A stretch of DNA of 64,000 nucleotides from Cryptomeria japonica (GCF_030272615.1 NC_081414.1:313321664-313385663); one strand, 5' to 3'. Shown: positions 25,432 to 37,813, numbered from the stretch's first letter. Program-made: numbers and translations. Notes: generated by a model from the sequence alone, not told the origin.

Positions 25432-25440
25432 CTTATATAA
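25432..25440 (-). promoter_or_regulatory. TATA box of SDR gene A
   Basis: TATATAAG on the minus strand, about 80 bp before the ATG, conserved at the same distance in gene B. Confidence 0.7.
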
Positions 25441-25680
25441 AACATCCATGTACGTTGAAAGAAAGAAGCCTCCTTCAGTCAATACACGTTTGGAGAATGG
25501 AGAAAGATTAAACAGGTGTTCCATAAAATTATTCATGCTCCGTAAATTATGCATCAGAGATGTGGACTTTGACGGAAATAGTATTTATGGAATGGTCTAG
25601 GACATTCTGGAACAAGTCGGTAGGAATGTTGTATTGTGCATCTGGACATTATAAGGCATATTCGATTATAGTTATTAATT

Positions 25681-25768
25681 AATGAAAATTAAAATATAAT
25701 GTGTTTTTTAATTTTCAATTAATTAATGAAAATTAAAATATAATGTGTTTTTTAATTTTCAATTAATT
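25681..25768. repeat. Tandem pair of 44-bp AT-rich palindromic units
   Basis: Two copies of a unit with AATTAATGAAAATTAAAA on one side and TTTTAATTTTCAATTAATT on the other, so each can fold on itself. The other arm has one diverged copy near 29250-29305. Confidence 0.85.
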
Positions 25769-25925
25769 AATATATGCAGTCAAATGGCTTTACACTATCT
25801 AGTTCAAAGACTGTCTTATTCTCTACAAACTTGATTCTTGAAGTACTTTCTTTCAATAATTTGTTAGTGCTTCCTCTCATGGCTTACTGATATTACATGA
25901 TCCTCTATTGCAATCCTATAAAAGA

Positions 25926-28900
25926 AATTTGTATAAATGTAATTTATTTCAGAATTTCATGAATAAGTGAAAAATGAAACAAAAAATAGCATAGGCTTTT
26001 GAAAAAAAATGGAGACACTAATAAAAGAAATTAAATATCAAAACCTTAAAACATTTGAAATGTAGAAAAAAATACATGATTAGAAAGCTAAGAAAGAGCT
26101 CAACATTGCTAAGGTATTTTTTAACTTGACAATGAAAGTCATGCAACCTTAATGGAAATCACACTTGAGATTGTGTCACTTTCTAGAATTTGCAAAAAAC
26201 ATGCCTTATGGCATCGATATGTAAGTCCAACTCTTTGGGTTGGATTCCCAAGGCAAGTCCAACCCTCAGGATTAGAAATATCCAAAGCAAATAGAAATTT
26301 GAGCATATTATAATGTGCTCACATTTGTGTGAGGATAAAATAAAACCTACCTCTTCATCTTTATATCCAAGTACCTCTTTATCCATATCTTCCATTACTT
26401 CTATCTCCATATATATATATCCCCCCCTTCTTTAACTCTCTTTCCCCTCGAGCTCTAGACCTATCTCTTTACTTCTCCCTCCCTACTTCCCCCATCCCCC
26501 CCTCTCTCTCTAACTCCCAACCTCTCTCCCTAATGAAATTCTCAAGATGGTTATAACACCAACACATTTTTTGGGAATTACAAAAAATGGTATAAGGGGA
26601 TGGGGGTCTTGTGATTCAATATTCATATGTGCCATTTTTCTCTACAATCTATTCTTTTTCAAACATAGAAACACACTTTTCATGGAGGTGAAAAAATTTC
26701 AATCATTGTTCAACAATGCCACCACCTTTTTACCTTTCTCAATATAGAAACAACTAATTTGCATGTTTTTAGAATGAATTTAATTCCATGAACTAATATT
26801 TTCATGTTGTGATGAAATGATAATTATCATTTTTTTTTTTTTAATTTGACAATATACAATCATTGTTTTCATATTCTTTTACAAATTCTATTAGATTAAT
26901 ATAGAATTGAACATCATACCAAGGAAGTTGGCAAAAAAGGAAAATTTAGAGTGTGAGTTTGAAAATGAACTAGACGACATCATGCAATTGGTTAAATTAA
27001 ATCTCAAAGTTTAAAGTATATTCTCTTTTCCTTTCTACCTTTTGTTCATGCCACCTTGTCAACATAGTTCATGTGCTACATATCATAGTGTTAGTTCACT
27101 TCATTGCAACCCAATTATTAACGTCCCAGAACACATAGCGATAAAGAAGGAAATAAGTGACTAGGGTTTCCACGCTGTAATTGCCAAGAATGACATGAAC
27201 CCATTGCACTCTATGGATGATTCATCATCTAGTCTTCCCAACCCTGATCTTGCCTCTATTACAAACCCCTTGAAAAATCTAAATTCACATAATCTAAAAT
27301 TACCTATCTACACATTGTAATGTCTAATAGGTTTATATAGTAACATGTAGATATCGTTTAAAATTATCATCTTGAAGCAACTAATAGGTCTTTCTTAGTT
27401 GTTATTTTCCATGGAAAATATATGTGAAGATATAATAAGTACTGGATGGCTCGTTCCATCATATTCCTTTTTAGTCAAAATATCAACTTCAATTCCCATG
27501 TCAAACAAAACATCTCGTAATAGAAAAAAAATGAACTTATAGAGGTAAGAGTAACTCAATATCATAATTTATCTCCATTGTGTGCCTAACTTTTTACATG
27601 TCACTTTCTTTATAGGTGTTGGTGGATGATGATTCTCTTTCCTCTTCCAAGGTAACATGTTTCTCTAGGAGATATTCACATTTTTTAGGTTTCATCCTTT
27701 AAAAAGAAGTTTGAGGATCATATAGCCAGTATCTAGGGCATCACCTTCAATCGGGTTTTTTCTAGCTACACTTTAGTAAGTTGTGTAGATAAATTGCATG
27801 GCCTCATGTAAACATGGTATCGATCCTTGGGTTCTATATAATTATGAGTATCGCAAATCAAAGTCACCTTCTCTTTCTATGTGTTCCCTAGATCTTTTGG
27901 CACATCCATTTTACCTCACTCACTAAGGTCACTCTTTGTGACCACGTATATGTATTTCTTTTGTGACATCTTAGTGCAGCTCATTTCAATCATTTGTGAT
28001 CCCTTCTTATTTGTGTATACTTATTGAATCAGAATAATGCAGTCTTACATTCTATGGTTACAATTTTAGCAACCATAAAATGGATCTTCTCACATTTCCA
28101 AGATGTGTAGGCTTCCTCACCACAATTTTCAAATATTCCTACTAGATAGGGTTAGGCACCTTTATGACTACCATTTTCATCACTTCCATGACCATGTGCA
28201 AATAGTTACCCAAGCCTTGACCTTAATCTCATTTTTATTTTTGCACAAGGTAATATTGGTTTTATTAAAGAACATAGGCCTACTTTTATTTTTTAATTTA
28301 TTCTTGGTTGCATTGCACAAGTTAGGTGACAATTGTGTTGCAATGAAATTTTCCAATTGAAAGTTTTGAAAATGTTGCAACATCCACATGGTGGCTATAA
28401 CACAAATGGCTATGTTAGTTAGTCATTCAAATATCTTGACTACTTTTGTTGTCTAAAGTGAATTTGAACAAGTTAGAAATCAAATATATTAAATTTATTC
28501 AGCTAGTCATTGAACAATTTTTTGAAGAATGCAAGTTGGTAAGCAGAAAAAGAGGATAGTTGGAAGATTGTCAAGAGAGTCAAATTGTGGTGGTAGTTGA
28601 GAGTATGGAAGCTATCAAGAGAAAAGTGATTATGAGGAGGCCCCTACAAAGGATAATGCTTAACTCAAGGAGGCGATCATTGGGTAAGCACCCAACACGA
28701 AGGATTGATTGATCATCCTAGGAAAATGGGTCCAAACTGTAAGATCCAAATGAACCATTGTAATCGCATAGAAGTGTAAAGTCATATGATAAAAAGGGTC
28801 GCACAAGCAATAAATCACTTGCTTTATGATAAATGTGTTGTTTTCCCATCTTTTGTGCTTGATGCTATGTGTGGATATTTTATACCATATGGTCAATGTA

Positions 28901-29054
28901 TTTATTTTATTCAAACCCCTAACAATGATTACATAAAATAGTATCATATCTTAAGTTGTAGCTTTAGGAGATCTTTAAGGAAAGAAGGTGAACTCTACAT
29001 AAGATTGCAAGTATAGATCTTGTAGTAGTATTTTCATTATGATGAAAGACGTCT
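25926..29054. other. Spacer of the inverted duplication, no gene seen
   Basis: No supported gene. It contains a pyrimidine-rich tract at 26409-26530. At about 28985-29054 there is a short direct duplication of ATAAGATTGCA...AGTAGT beside the right arm. Confidence 0.5.
26409..26530. repeat. Pyrimidine-rich (CT) tract preceded by an AT dinucleotide run
   Basis: An ATATATATATAT run leads into about 115 bases of mostly C and T (CCCCCCC, CTCTCTCTCT, CTTCTCCCTCCC). Low-complexity sequence without visible coding role. Confidence 0.85.
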
Positions 29055-29404
29055 ATATAAGATTGCACTAGAGGATCATGTAATAGTAGTAAGCCATGAG
29101 AGGATTATTGGTTTTGGAACAACTAACATAATGAATGTGTTGTAGAGAGGAAGCACTAACAAATTGTTGAAGGGGAGTGCTTCAAGAATCAAGTTTGTAG
29201 AGAATAAGACAATCTTTGAATTAGATAGTGTAAAGCCATTTGACCGTATATATTAATTAATTGAAAATTAAAAAACATGCTATATTTTAATTTTCATCAA
29301 TTAATAACTATAATCAAATATGCCTTATAATGTCCACATGCACAATAAAACATTGCTACCGACTTGTTCCAGAATTTCCTAGACAATTCCATAAATTCTT
29401 TTTC

Positions 29405-29548
29405 CGTCAGTCCACATCTCTGATGCATAATTTACGGAACACCTGTTTAATCATCGTCATCGTCAAAGTCCACATCTCTGATGCATAATTTACGGAGCAC
29501 CTGTTCGGTCATTTGATGATGCATAATTTTATGGAACACCTGCTTAAT
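29405..29548 (+). repeat. Expanded promoter repeat upstream of SDR gene B
   Basis: Two units of about 55 bp (from about 29405 and 29461) with TCCACATCTCTGATGCATAA, then a third partial unit from about 29515. Each ends GGARCACCTG. The equivalent place upstream of gene A has essentially one unit. It lies about 70-210 bp before the gene B TATA box. Confidence 0.85.
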
Positions 29549-29617
29549 CTTTCTCCATTCTCCAAAACGTGTATTGACTGAATGAGGCTTCGTTCTTTCA
29601 ACGTACATGGATGTTTT

Positions 29618-29625
29618 TATATAAG
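29618..29625 (+). promoter_or_regulatory. TATA box of SDR gene B
   Basis: TATATAAG, 80 bp upstream of the ATG at 29705. Confidence 0.7.
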
Positions 29626-29704
29626 ACTGCCTCTACTCTGCTTCACCATTATCTCACGCTAATCTCCTTAACTTTTAAGCTTTCTGTCTGCAATTTTTAC
29701 AGTT

Positions 29705-30613
29705 ATGGCTTGTAAACAGAGAAGGTAATTTGCTTTGTATTTTCCAATAAAAAATTTAGGGCTGCAATACTTAAAAAACGAAGTTTTAAGTTATTTAGTT
29801 GTATCATTCATTGATCAAATTGTATGGAAATGCAGATTGGAAGGCAAAGTGGCAATAATCACAGGCGGAGCGTCAGGCATTGGAGAAGCCTGTGTCCGGC
29901 TCTTCACAAAACACGGAGCCAAAGTGATAATCGCCGACATTTCAGACGAAGCAGGGAAAAAACTGGCAGAAGCTCTGTCTCCATGGGCGACCTTCATCCA
30001 CTGCGATGTGAGCAAAGAGTCAGACGTTAGTGCTGCCGTAGATTTGACCATGCAAAAACACGGGCAACTGGACATCATGTTCAACAATGCCGGCACGGCA
30101 GATGCCCAGAAAGGGACCGTTGCAGAGTACGATTGCAAACAATTCGAGATTGTTATGAACGTAAATGCAAAGGGAGTTTTGCATGGGATGAAGCATGCAG
30201 CCAGAGTGATGATCCCAGCTCAGAAGGGCTGCATAATTTCCACGGCCAGCGTTGCAGCGGTTTTGGGCGGCGGCATGTCTTATGCTTACACTGCCGCTAA
30301 ACATGCTGTTGTTGGGTTGTCCAAAAGTGGTGCTGCTGAGCTGGGGAAGTTTGGAATCAGAGTGAATTGTGTGTCACCTTCTATCATTGCCACTCATATG
30401 GCAGTCAAGCTTATGGAAGAGAATGGTTCTTCAGGGGAGGGGAAGGGCAGGGCCATGGTGGAAGAGTGGGCTAATAGTGTTGGGAACTTAAAGGGGGTTA
30501 CTCTTAAAGAGGAAGATATTGCAGAGGCTGCTCTGTATTTGGCCAGTGATGAAGCAAGGTATGTGAGTGGTCTTAATCTTGTTGTGGACGGTGGATTCAC
30601 TGTTGTAGGCTAA
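29705..30613 (+). CDS. Short-chain dehydrogenase/reductase, SDR110C-like (gene B)
   Basis: Two exons: 29705-29724 and 29836-30613, with a 111-bp GT-AG intron, coding 265 residues, the same design as gene A. All SDR motifs are identical: TGGASGIG 16-23, Asp41, NNAG 90-93, Asn117, Ser145, Tyr158, Lys162. The seven differences from gene A are T4K, E48K, Q52E, A69S and A78T, plus a Gly-to-Glu and a Ser-to-Arg change near the C terminus. None hits a catalytic or cofactor motif, so both copies should be active. The two genes are divergently transcribed from opposite arms of the inverted duplication. Their coding similarity with differing promoters points to a recent duplication in which regulation may differ more than enzyme activity. 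Natural substrate unknown. Confidence 0.93.
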
Positions 30614-30780
30614 ACACCACCCCTGGGGACTGCCCCATCACCTGTTTATTTGTTTCAGTGATTGCTTAGTGGACATTTATGATTTTGATTGTAATAATGG
30701 GATTCCTTTTGGACCCTTGGTTGATTCATATTCTAGGGATATATATGGTTCATTGATTACCCAAGATAAATGTGTGTACA

Positions 30781-32643
30781 TTGATCATCATTCACGTACA
30801 CACATACATATGAAACACATATATAAAGTTAAACATATCAAATTAGCTATAAAACATAAATGTTCATAATATTCATATTATCAACATAAAAAATATAAAT
30901 GTTCATAATATCCATAGCTTCAACATAACAAATATGTCAATTCTGAATAATAATAGTTCAACATCACAAAGATTTATAAATGTTATAATAAAGATCGAAG
31001 AAGGTTATTTTGATGAACTCTCCCCCATTTCATTGTTTCTTCCTCTTTCATGATCTTGAATGTGAATTGAATCTCTTCGGTAGTACCATAGTCATTCATA
31101 TAAGGCACCCAATCCCCTGACAAACAGTTGCCACCTCCATCTGACTAGCTCATGGCATCATCTATGCCTCTACTAATTATAGTAAAACAATCATGGTAAT
31201 GACATCTCTAAAAGTGGGCATGATTGTTCTTGCCTCCATTTATGCTAGCACTATATCCAACTTGCCTTTCTTTTCTCTAATAGCATCTTGATCAATCTTG
31301 AACATCCTTTACTCATGTACTCATGTACTCATGTATTACGGTATTACGGTGACCATAAAAATTCTTCGTTATTTATGCTTATCTCCTTTTCCAAAAGGGC
31401 ATTGCCAATCTGCCATGGTATGACATTTCACGTTTTGTATTATTTGTTCAAATTTCCATTTTTTATACCTAAACAATGAGTTAACTTGGTTGGAAAGTTT
31501 TGTGGGAACAACTTGTGAAGCCAAAGTAGAAGATTCAACTTGCTAACTCTGCTAAAAACATTGTATAATAGAAAATTCATGCATTCAATATTAAAAAAAT
31601 TGAAAATCTTGTGTTTTGTAACCCTAATTTTTTCTAAGTTTCAAGGTTTATAGAGAAGAGGTATGCTTAGTAGAGTCAGCTCCACAAATTTCAGTGATTG
31701 GTGTTATTGTGAACCAATACTTTCATGTGGTGTTGACTGAAAAAACCTAATCTACACAACTTTTGGAATTTATGATTCGTCCTCCATTCCCATTAGTTGA
31801 TAACTTTGATTGCAATATTTATGTCTCGTACTGGTTTGTCTGAAGTTTGATCCTACATTCAGGTGAACCTTGGGAATGTATTAGATTATCTATAAAGCAA
31901 GCCCTATCAATGCCTTCAACAAATGTATATATCGACTAAGGCATTCGTAACCCATAAATTAAGTTCATTCTAAGAGTTATGGCTTACGCAGGATTTAGTC
32001 ACTGCCTAAGTCTTGGTTCCCCCAAGATCGCATCTCATCCCAAGCACCCATAGAACCAAAAAAACTATACAAACATTTAGTTTTTACCAAAGGCATATAT
32101 GAGGAACATAACCCGAAATCTTTTCTACCTACTTATATTAGTGATTGAATATTATTAGTGTAATCATGTTTGTATATTAGTTGTATAAACCTTTGAGAAA
32201 ATAATTTGAAATAAGGAATGAAGTATAGACAAAACTTACAACAATTCCTTTTAGTTTGATAGGTGTGATGTTTGGACTTTTGTTGTAATCCAGTACAAGG
32301 GTTGCTAATTGTGGTACATAGTGTCCTACAAGCTAACAGTGATTAGCCTTAAACTTATATCAAGCTTAACATTGTTTATAAATCTATTTCCAAAAGGTCT
32401 TGAAATCTTAAAATAAATAAGCACAAGATGCCACGTTAGGTCTAAAAATTTTGATAGCACCTAATACCCATAGAAAGGCATAAAAGCAGTTAACATGAAA
32501 TGTATCAATTCCCACACATCCTCATCTTTGGGAGACCAACTCTGCCAAACATTACTTTTGGTTATGTCATAAACCCTGTCCAAACTAGCTTTGGGGATAA
32601 ACCATCCATTCTCATTTTTCACATTTCCATGTTGTGCAAGTCT
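30781..32643. other. Intergenic DNA, no gene seen
   Basis: Contains a ~45-bp direct repeat (TAAATGTTCATAATATYCATA, about 30857 and 30897) and short tandem words at 31312-31352 (ACTCATGT three times, ATTACGGT twice). No supported gene. Confidence 0.4.
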
Positions 32644-32787
32644 GACCAGTTAGAAAATAGCCATCTAAAAAATAGAGCACTCATGCGTACTGAGCAGTTA
32701 AGAAATGGCCATCTAAAAAATAGACAACTCGTGCCTACTAAGCAATTACGAAATAGTCATCTAAAAAATAGACCACTCATGCCTACT
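32644..32787 (+). repeat. Three tandem 48-bp units
   Basis: Units start at 32644, 32692 and 32740, each with CATCTAAAAAATAGA and CCTACT-like words. The length is a multiple of three, so the surrounding short frame shows three 16-residue repeats (NSHLKNR type). Coding status is doubtful. Confidence 0.88.
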
Positions 32788-32911
32788 AGCAATCTCTATA
32801 TCGATATAGTTGTTATTCTTCTCAAAATTTTGTTTGCGCTGAATTCCTGATTCATGTTGTTAATTTTGCAAGTTTTTGAATGCAAAAGCTAAGAACAGTC
32901 ACAAAGCTTAC

Positions 32912-33045
32912 AGAGAAGCTCAAAATAGTCAACAAGCCAACAAAGAAAAAGATTCAGAAAAACAAATGAAACTACACAAGAGAAGCTCAAAACAGTCAGC
33001 AAGCCGACAGAGAAATAGATTAAAAAAACAAATGAAATTACACAA
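32912..33045 (+). repeat. Two tandem 67-bp units
   Basis: Units start at 32912 and 32979 (AGAGAAGCTCAAAAYAGTCA ...). The period is not a multiple of three, which argues against a coding role. Confidence 0.85.
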
Positions 33046-35525
33046 TTCATTACCAATGTACTAGTTTTGTCTCTAAAAATTTATAGCATAGTTGTTCAAA
33101 ACAATTTCTTTCATTTTAAATTCCATGTAAATCAGTTAACATTATAACCAAATAAGAATGGATGTAGACATATTTAGCAAATATATGACAATATATTTAT
33201 ATATCTTCTACTCGATGTTGCAGTATTGTGTATGTGAGTTAAGTTGAGTTTCCAAATGCTCAAATATGATTCCCTTCCCAATGATTCTGATAGCTGCATT
33301 TATAATTTATTGAAATTTAACTTTGATTAAATCAAAATAAAAAATCTATTGGGTGTTAGTCCTGCTTCACTTCTCCCAACACTATCAACAACAATACAAA
33401 GCAGTCACACCTCCTTCCTGTCATTCCATGGCAGGAACTTCGCTGCTTGCAACACTTGTTATGTTGCTTGCAGCACTTGTTATAATATGACAACTCAAGT
33501 AACAAACAATGGTGGTAAGCTTAGATTTAAGCAAAATTAATTGCATCTCCTACATGTATTATTTTTCTTTCAAGTTTTGGTTAGCTAATGGAAAGCATGC
33601 ATATATGCTTGTTGAGTGATAAGTAGGTAGTCACAATTAGTGAAGAATAAGTTTTAGACATTTGGAATGGTTGAATTTGGTCTTTTTCTAGTCATATGGT
33701 CAGGTTAGAAAAGGAAATTTTTTTAACTTGAGGATGGATGCTCCCAAATACCTCTTGATTCCTTGTAATTTAAGCCAGATCTAAAGAAGAATTTTCTATT
33801 GGGAAATGTTGAAAGACAATTTAAAGGAATAGAGGGGTGTTTTTAATAAACACAATGAATTTTCTAGGTAATTAAACTTTGCGAGGGATTTTAAGGGAGG
33901 CTAATTCTTTTGTGGGTGATGGCTTGCCTATGGTTGGAGGAATAGAGAGAACCCTTAAGTTTTTTCTAATCTAGTTTTTGAAGAATGGAGGGGATTTGTT
34001 GGAATGAATGTGGCTAGGGAAGGATTAAATAATGATATATATTTTTTTGTGCTTATGTTATTCTCATTTATTAGATAATTAGTTGGCGAAAAATTCTTTT
34101 TAGATTTATGGTAAATGATAACTGGGGGTTGAAGGCTTCTATCTGATTCTTAATTAGAGGGACCTTTATTGTTAGGTTTGATTCCTTAAACAAAAATGAT
34201 GAATGTTTAAACTTAGAAGGATAAAAAATTGGAAATCCATATATATTTTTATTGCTTAGATGTTAAATGTTTTAGATTAAATTGGAAAAGGTTTGTGAAA
34301 GCTCTTGGAAATTGATCAATGCATTTTGAAAAATTGATACCATTTTATAAGAATTACAGAGTTATGACATATTGATCAAAATGTCATAGTTGGGCTACTA
34401 TTTCTTCTCTAACTAATAATTTTAGTTAGGAAGTGAATTGTGAAATATTCCTTTACTTATTTCAAGGTAGGTCATTTCGCTAACAATTATCCAATTTTCT
34501 ACTCTATAACTTAGCTTTCTTTATGAAAATTATTGGGATGTGGAAAACCACATCTAAGTGTTTAAAAGGGAATGATTAGTTTAGATGAGAGAATTGAGTA
34601 CATATTCACACTTCATCATCATCGATTCTTTATGAATCATTCAATGCCATCAAAATGGAGAGACTTTCTGGTTTGAATGAATAAATATAGAACAAACTCC
34701 AAAATTCCACATGGTATCAAAGGAAACACCAAACTTCCATGAGCACACATAACATGAATGAATAATATTAAAGAATTCATTTGTATGTACAAAGTAGGCT
34801 TGCATATATAGGCAAGCTAGTGGAGGTAGGCAAGTCAAACGCAACGATCGATTATCCTTCCCAAGATGAGACACTTATTAACTTGATTGACAATTGTTAT
34901 AGTGATTGACAAATGTGTATGTAGACTTGTCTCACTAAGTGAGTACACATGTCTTAACTACATGAGATGAGACAAATATCTCCAAAATATCTAAGTAAAC
35001 TAAAGCTTATGTCTAAATAGGGCAATCTAGAAAGTGTTAACAACTAAATAGTTAGGTAACGACACTATTTGAACTAGAATTATTTAGTATACATTTGCAT
35101 ATATTTGAATTGGTTTCTCCTTTTCATTTTATTTATTTAAATGTGTGTATGTATGTTGGAACCATTATTTCTCTTCAAGATTCATTTATTTTTTATTTCT
35201 TATTTTTTGGTTTTTCTTTTTTTTTTATTCTTAATATATTTCATTAATTTTATGTAGTTCATATGTATATATAATTAGTATAATTCTTTTTTTATCAGTT
35301 AATAGTATAATTTTTATAGCTAAAAACAAAAGTTACATTGTCTGTAGCCAAGCATTTCGTATCGTCAATACAAAAATAAAAGTCTGAATCAAGTATTTCG
35401 TCCTAAAAACTAGCTAATCAAAAATACTTTGTTCTAGCCCCCTCCGTATGCATAAGATAATCTATACAATACAAACTTACAAAACAAGTCATCAACATAT
35501 ACACCAAAATTTGTAACAAGCAAGT
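33046..35525. other. Intergenic DNA, possible LTR edge
   Basis: No gene. At 34712-34722 TGGTATCAAAG is one base from the tRNA-Met primer site, so an LTR may end just before it. No matching LTR or gag was found. Confidence 0.3.
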
Positions 35526-37120
35526 TTACTCAACTGCAACAATCGCCTTGCCTTTCTTACTCCCTCTCCCGCCAAGCTCTATTGGCTCCTCTGAGTGGTC
35601 GATATCGTCATTTTCTTCAGGCAAAAATCCGATCCACATGGTTCGTTGGCCTTGCTTCTTCTTCGAACCCCTCGGGCGTCCGCATTTGAGCTTGGAGGAT
35701 GAGGCCCCACCAGGGTGTGAGGAGTTTAGCTCATACGGTCCTCATTTCTCCTATTCTAGCCTCAGTTCCTATCTTTCCCACATTTTCAGGTACTCCTTCA
35801 CTCCTTGCATACCAATCTGTGCTGATGCATTGGGGGCCTCCTTATTGTAGTTCATGCTCCATAGAAGATATGGGTGCAAAGGAGGTTGAAATTCTCTCAC
35901 ATGGAGCTAGGATCCATTCGAGCACACAAAACTAGCCCCATCTTGTGTCATCCTTAGGAAGCTATAAAGTCCTCCACACCATTCCTCTCGAACACAACCT
36001 CACATCAGCCATTCCACCCGCTCCTTATCCTCCAACTCAAAACACCATGTCGCGAACATGGATGCAATATCCGTGTTAGTGAGGTATTTGAATTATGCCC
36101 GTAGATATTCATCCCCGAAGACAATCTTGGCTCGAGTGAGGAATTCCTTTTCCTTAAAGCGGAATACATTCACCATCCTTTCATCCGAAATCTGACCCAA
36201 AAATGCCATCATTTCTCTTGAAGCTTGCTGTGAGAAATTGGTTCCATTCTCGCCGGGTTTGGATGTCACCGTATCAAGAGTAGACTCACAGAACTCTGAT
36301 CTGGTTCTTTCTTTCATTCTTCACTTTCTTTGAGGAGTTTAGCTTGCATAAGAAGCCAATCTTCATTAGTATCCTTGATTATAGCCTTAGAGAAATTTAT
36401 TATGTTCGGCCCTTCGAAAATAGCAATGTTACAAGACTTGACATTGCTTAAGCTTCATACGCAAGAACTATACGGTTGCACCATCGGCTTGTATAAACAT
36501 GGATGACCCAAAATCTTTGCCAGCTAACCCGAGAAATTTGGAGCATATTACCATTTCTTCACGCGTCCTTCATAGGTTGTTGTCGTATGAACTTTGACTT
36601 ACATTAAATCCTTTGGGAAACTCAACTATAATGAGCCGTTTTGCCACCCAAACATGTCAATCAAACAAATTTGAATTACGCCAGAATAGAGCCATTAGGA
36701 GGGAGAATATCTAAGGTTAATTCGCCCACTTGTAGGTCAAATGCTTGGTAGGCGCACTCATCAACATCTTTATTATCTTCTTTCAGAACATGAGACAAGG
36801 TTGAGTTGATTTTTGATCCATTGAATATCTCTGTCAAGCTTCCAATTCTAAGCTTCTCCCCTGATAATGGCCTGTGTGATGATTTGGGAGTCTCCTTCTA
36901 GGTGGAGCTGTGTCACACCTATCTTTCTAGCTATCTAAATTGCCAAAAAGGCCACCTTCACCTCGGCTTTGTTGTTGGTACTCAAGTCAATCGTTTCTTA
37001 CACCTAGCAATGACATTTCCATTGTGGTCGTTGGCAACACAACTTGCACTAGAAGGTCCTGGGTTTCTGCGAGAAGCCTTATCAAAGTTAATTTTTATCC
37101 ATCCCAGTTCCAGAGGGCAC
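35526..37120 (-). pseudogene. LINE-type RNase H followed by a long uncharacterised C-terminal region
   Basis: Read on the minus strand. From about 37120 to 36850 the sequence matches an archaeal-type RNase H of plant L1 LINEs: WIKINFDKASRRNPGPSS, then NNKAEV and QLHLEGDSQIITQAI, with one frameshift. Downstream about 440 further codons look protein-like. The segment near 36450-36310 reads NIAIFEGPNIINFSKAII and DWLLMQAKLLKESEE. From 36317 to 35526 one frame runs to the end with only six internal stops (TAA, TGA and TAG). It finishes with a basic KLKCGRPRGSKKKQ segment, like an AT-hook (GRP core), and the terminal SKKGKAIVAVE. I do not recognise the post-RNase H part. Dead copy. Confidence 0.6.
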
Positions 37121-37813
37121 CAAAGTGATTTTATCATTGGTAAATCAGAAGGATTGACCCTTTGAGACCCATTAACAGGTCTAATAATTAGTATAATTCT
37201 ATTAATATACTATTAGTATCATTATGTATAAATATAGACATATAAAAAATGTTTGTCCTCTTTCAAAATTTTAATTTTTATTCTTTGGTATTTTAATTAT
37301 ATTACTTAATAACTTAGTTGTTCCCTTTTTAGACTTTGGAGTCTAAACAAAGGTCCTCTTATCCATCCTCCCTTTTGTTCTCGTACCCACTCACCCCCTC
37401 CTCTTTTTATCTTGCTTGGTTGCTCACAATCATTCATTTATCTTCTCTTGTCTTTATATATTCTTCTTGATGATGGATCATGGAGTTTGATTCAAAACAT
37501 TGAGGAAAAATCTAACATACTCAAAATCATAAGCTATACACAATAATAATAATTCTTTATGTTTTCCAAATCAAGGAGGACAAAATTTGGTGATATTTTT
37601 TCTCTAGTTGTTGGGCTAGCATCTATTAGGTTCTTCTTTTTTATTAGTAAATCAACGTTAACTAGGGTGTTGACCCTTAACATAGTAAAAAACTATCAAC
37701 CAAAAAACATGATGATGGCAACAAAAACAACTGCTCGAAGGTAGTAAGAAACAAATTACAGTCAAATAGACTAAAGAAACCCCTATTAAACTGGAGAACA
37801 CACAAAACCCCGA
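37121..37813. other. AT-rich DNA between LINE fragments
   Basis: No gene seen. If the flanking minus-strand fragments come from one LINE, its endonuclease and RT have been deleted here. Confidence 0.35.

Larger units (their letters stand above)
24256..25925. repeat. Left arm of a large inverted duplication carrying SDR gene A
   Basis: The arm holds gene A, its downstream sequence and about 570 bp upstream. It matches the reverse complement of 29055-30780, from ACACATTTATCT at the outer edge to CATGGCTTACTGATATTACATG at the inner edge. A 44-bp AT-rich unit is present twice here (25681-25768) and once in the other arm. Confidence 0.9.
29055..30780. repeat. Right arm of the large inverted duplication carrying SDR gene B
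   Basis: Reverse-complement match of 24256-25925. Differences include a ~45-bp insertion near 29102-29150, an expanded promoter repeat (29405-29548) and a 9-bp shorter intron. Confidence 0.9.

Noticed and set aside
31025-31040. Minus-strand GGGGGAGAG as a polypurine tract with LTR start
   Set aside because: The following bases do not begin TG, and there is no coding or LTR partner nearby.
34712-34722. TGGTATCAAAG as the primer site of an intact copia element
   Set aside because: No second LTR, gag or polypurine tract could be linked to it; recorded only as a possible LTR edge.
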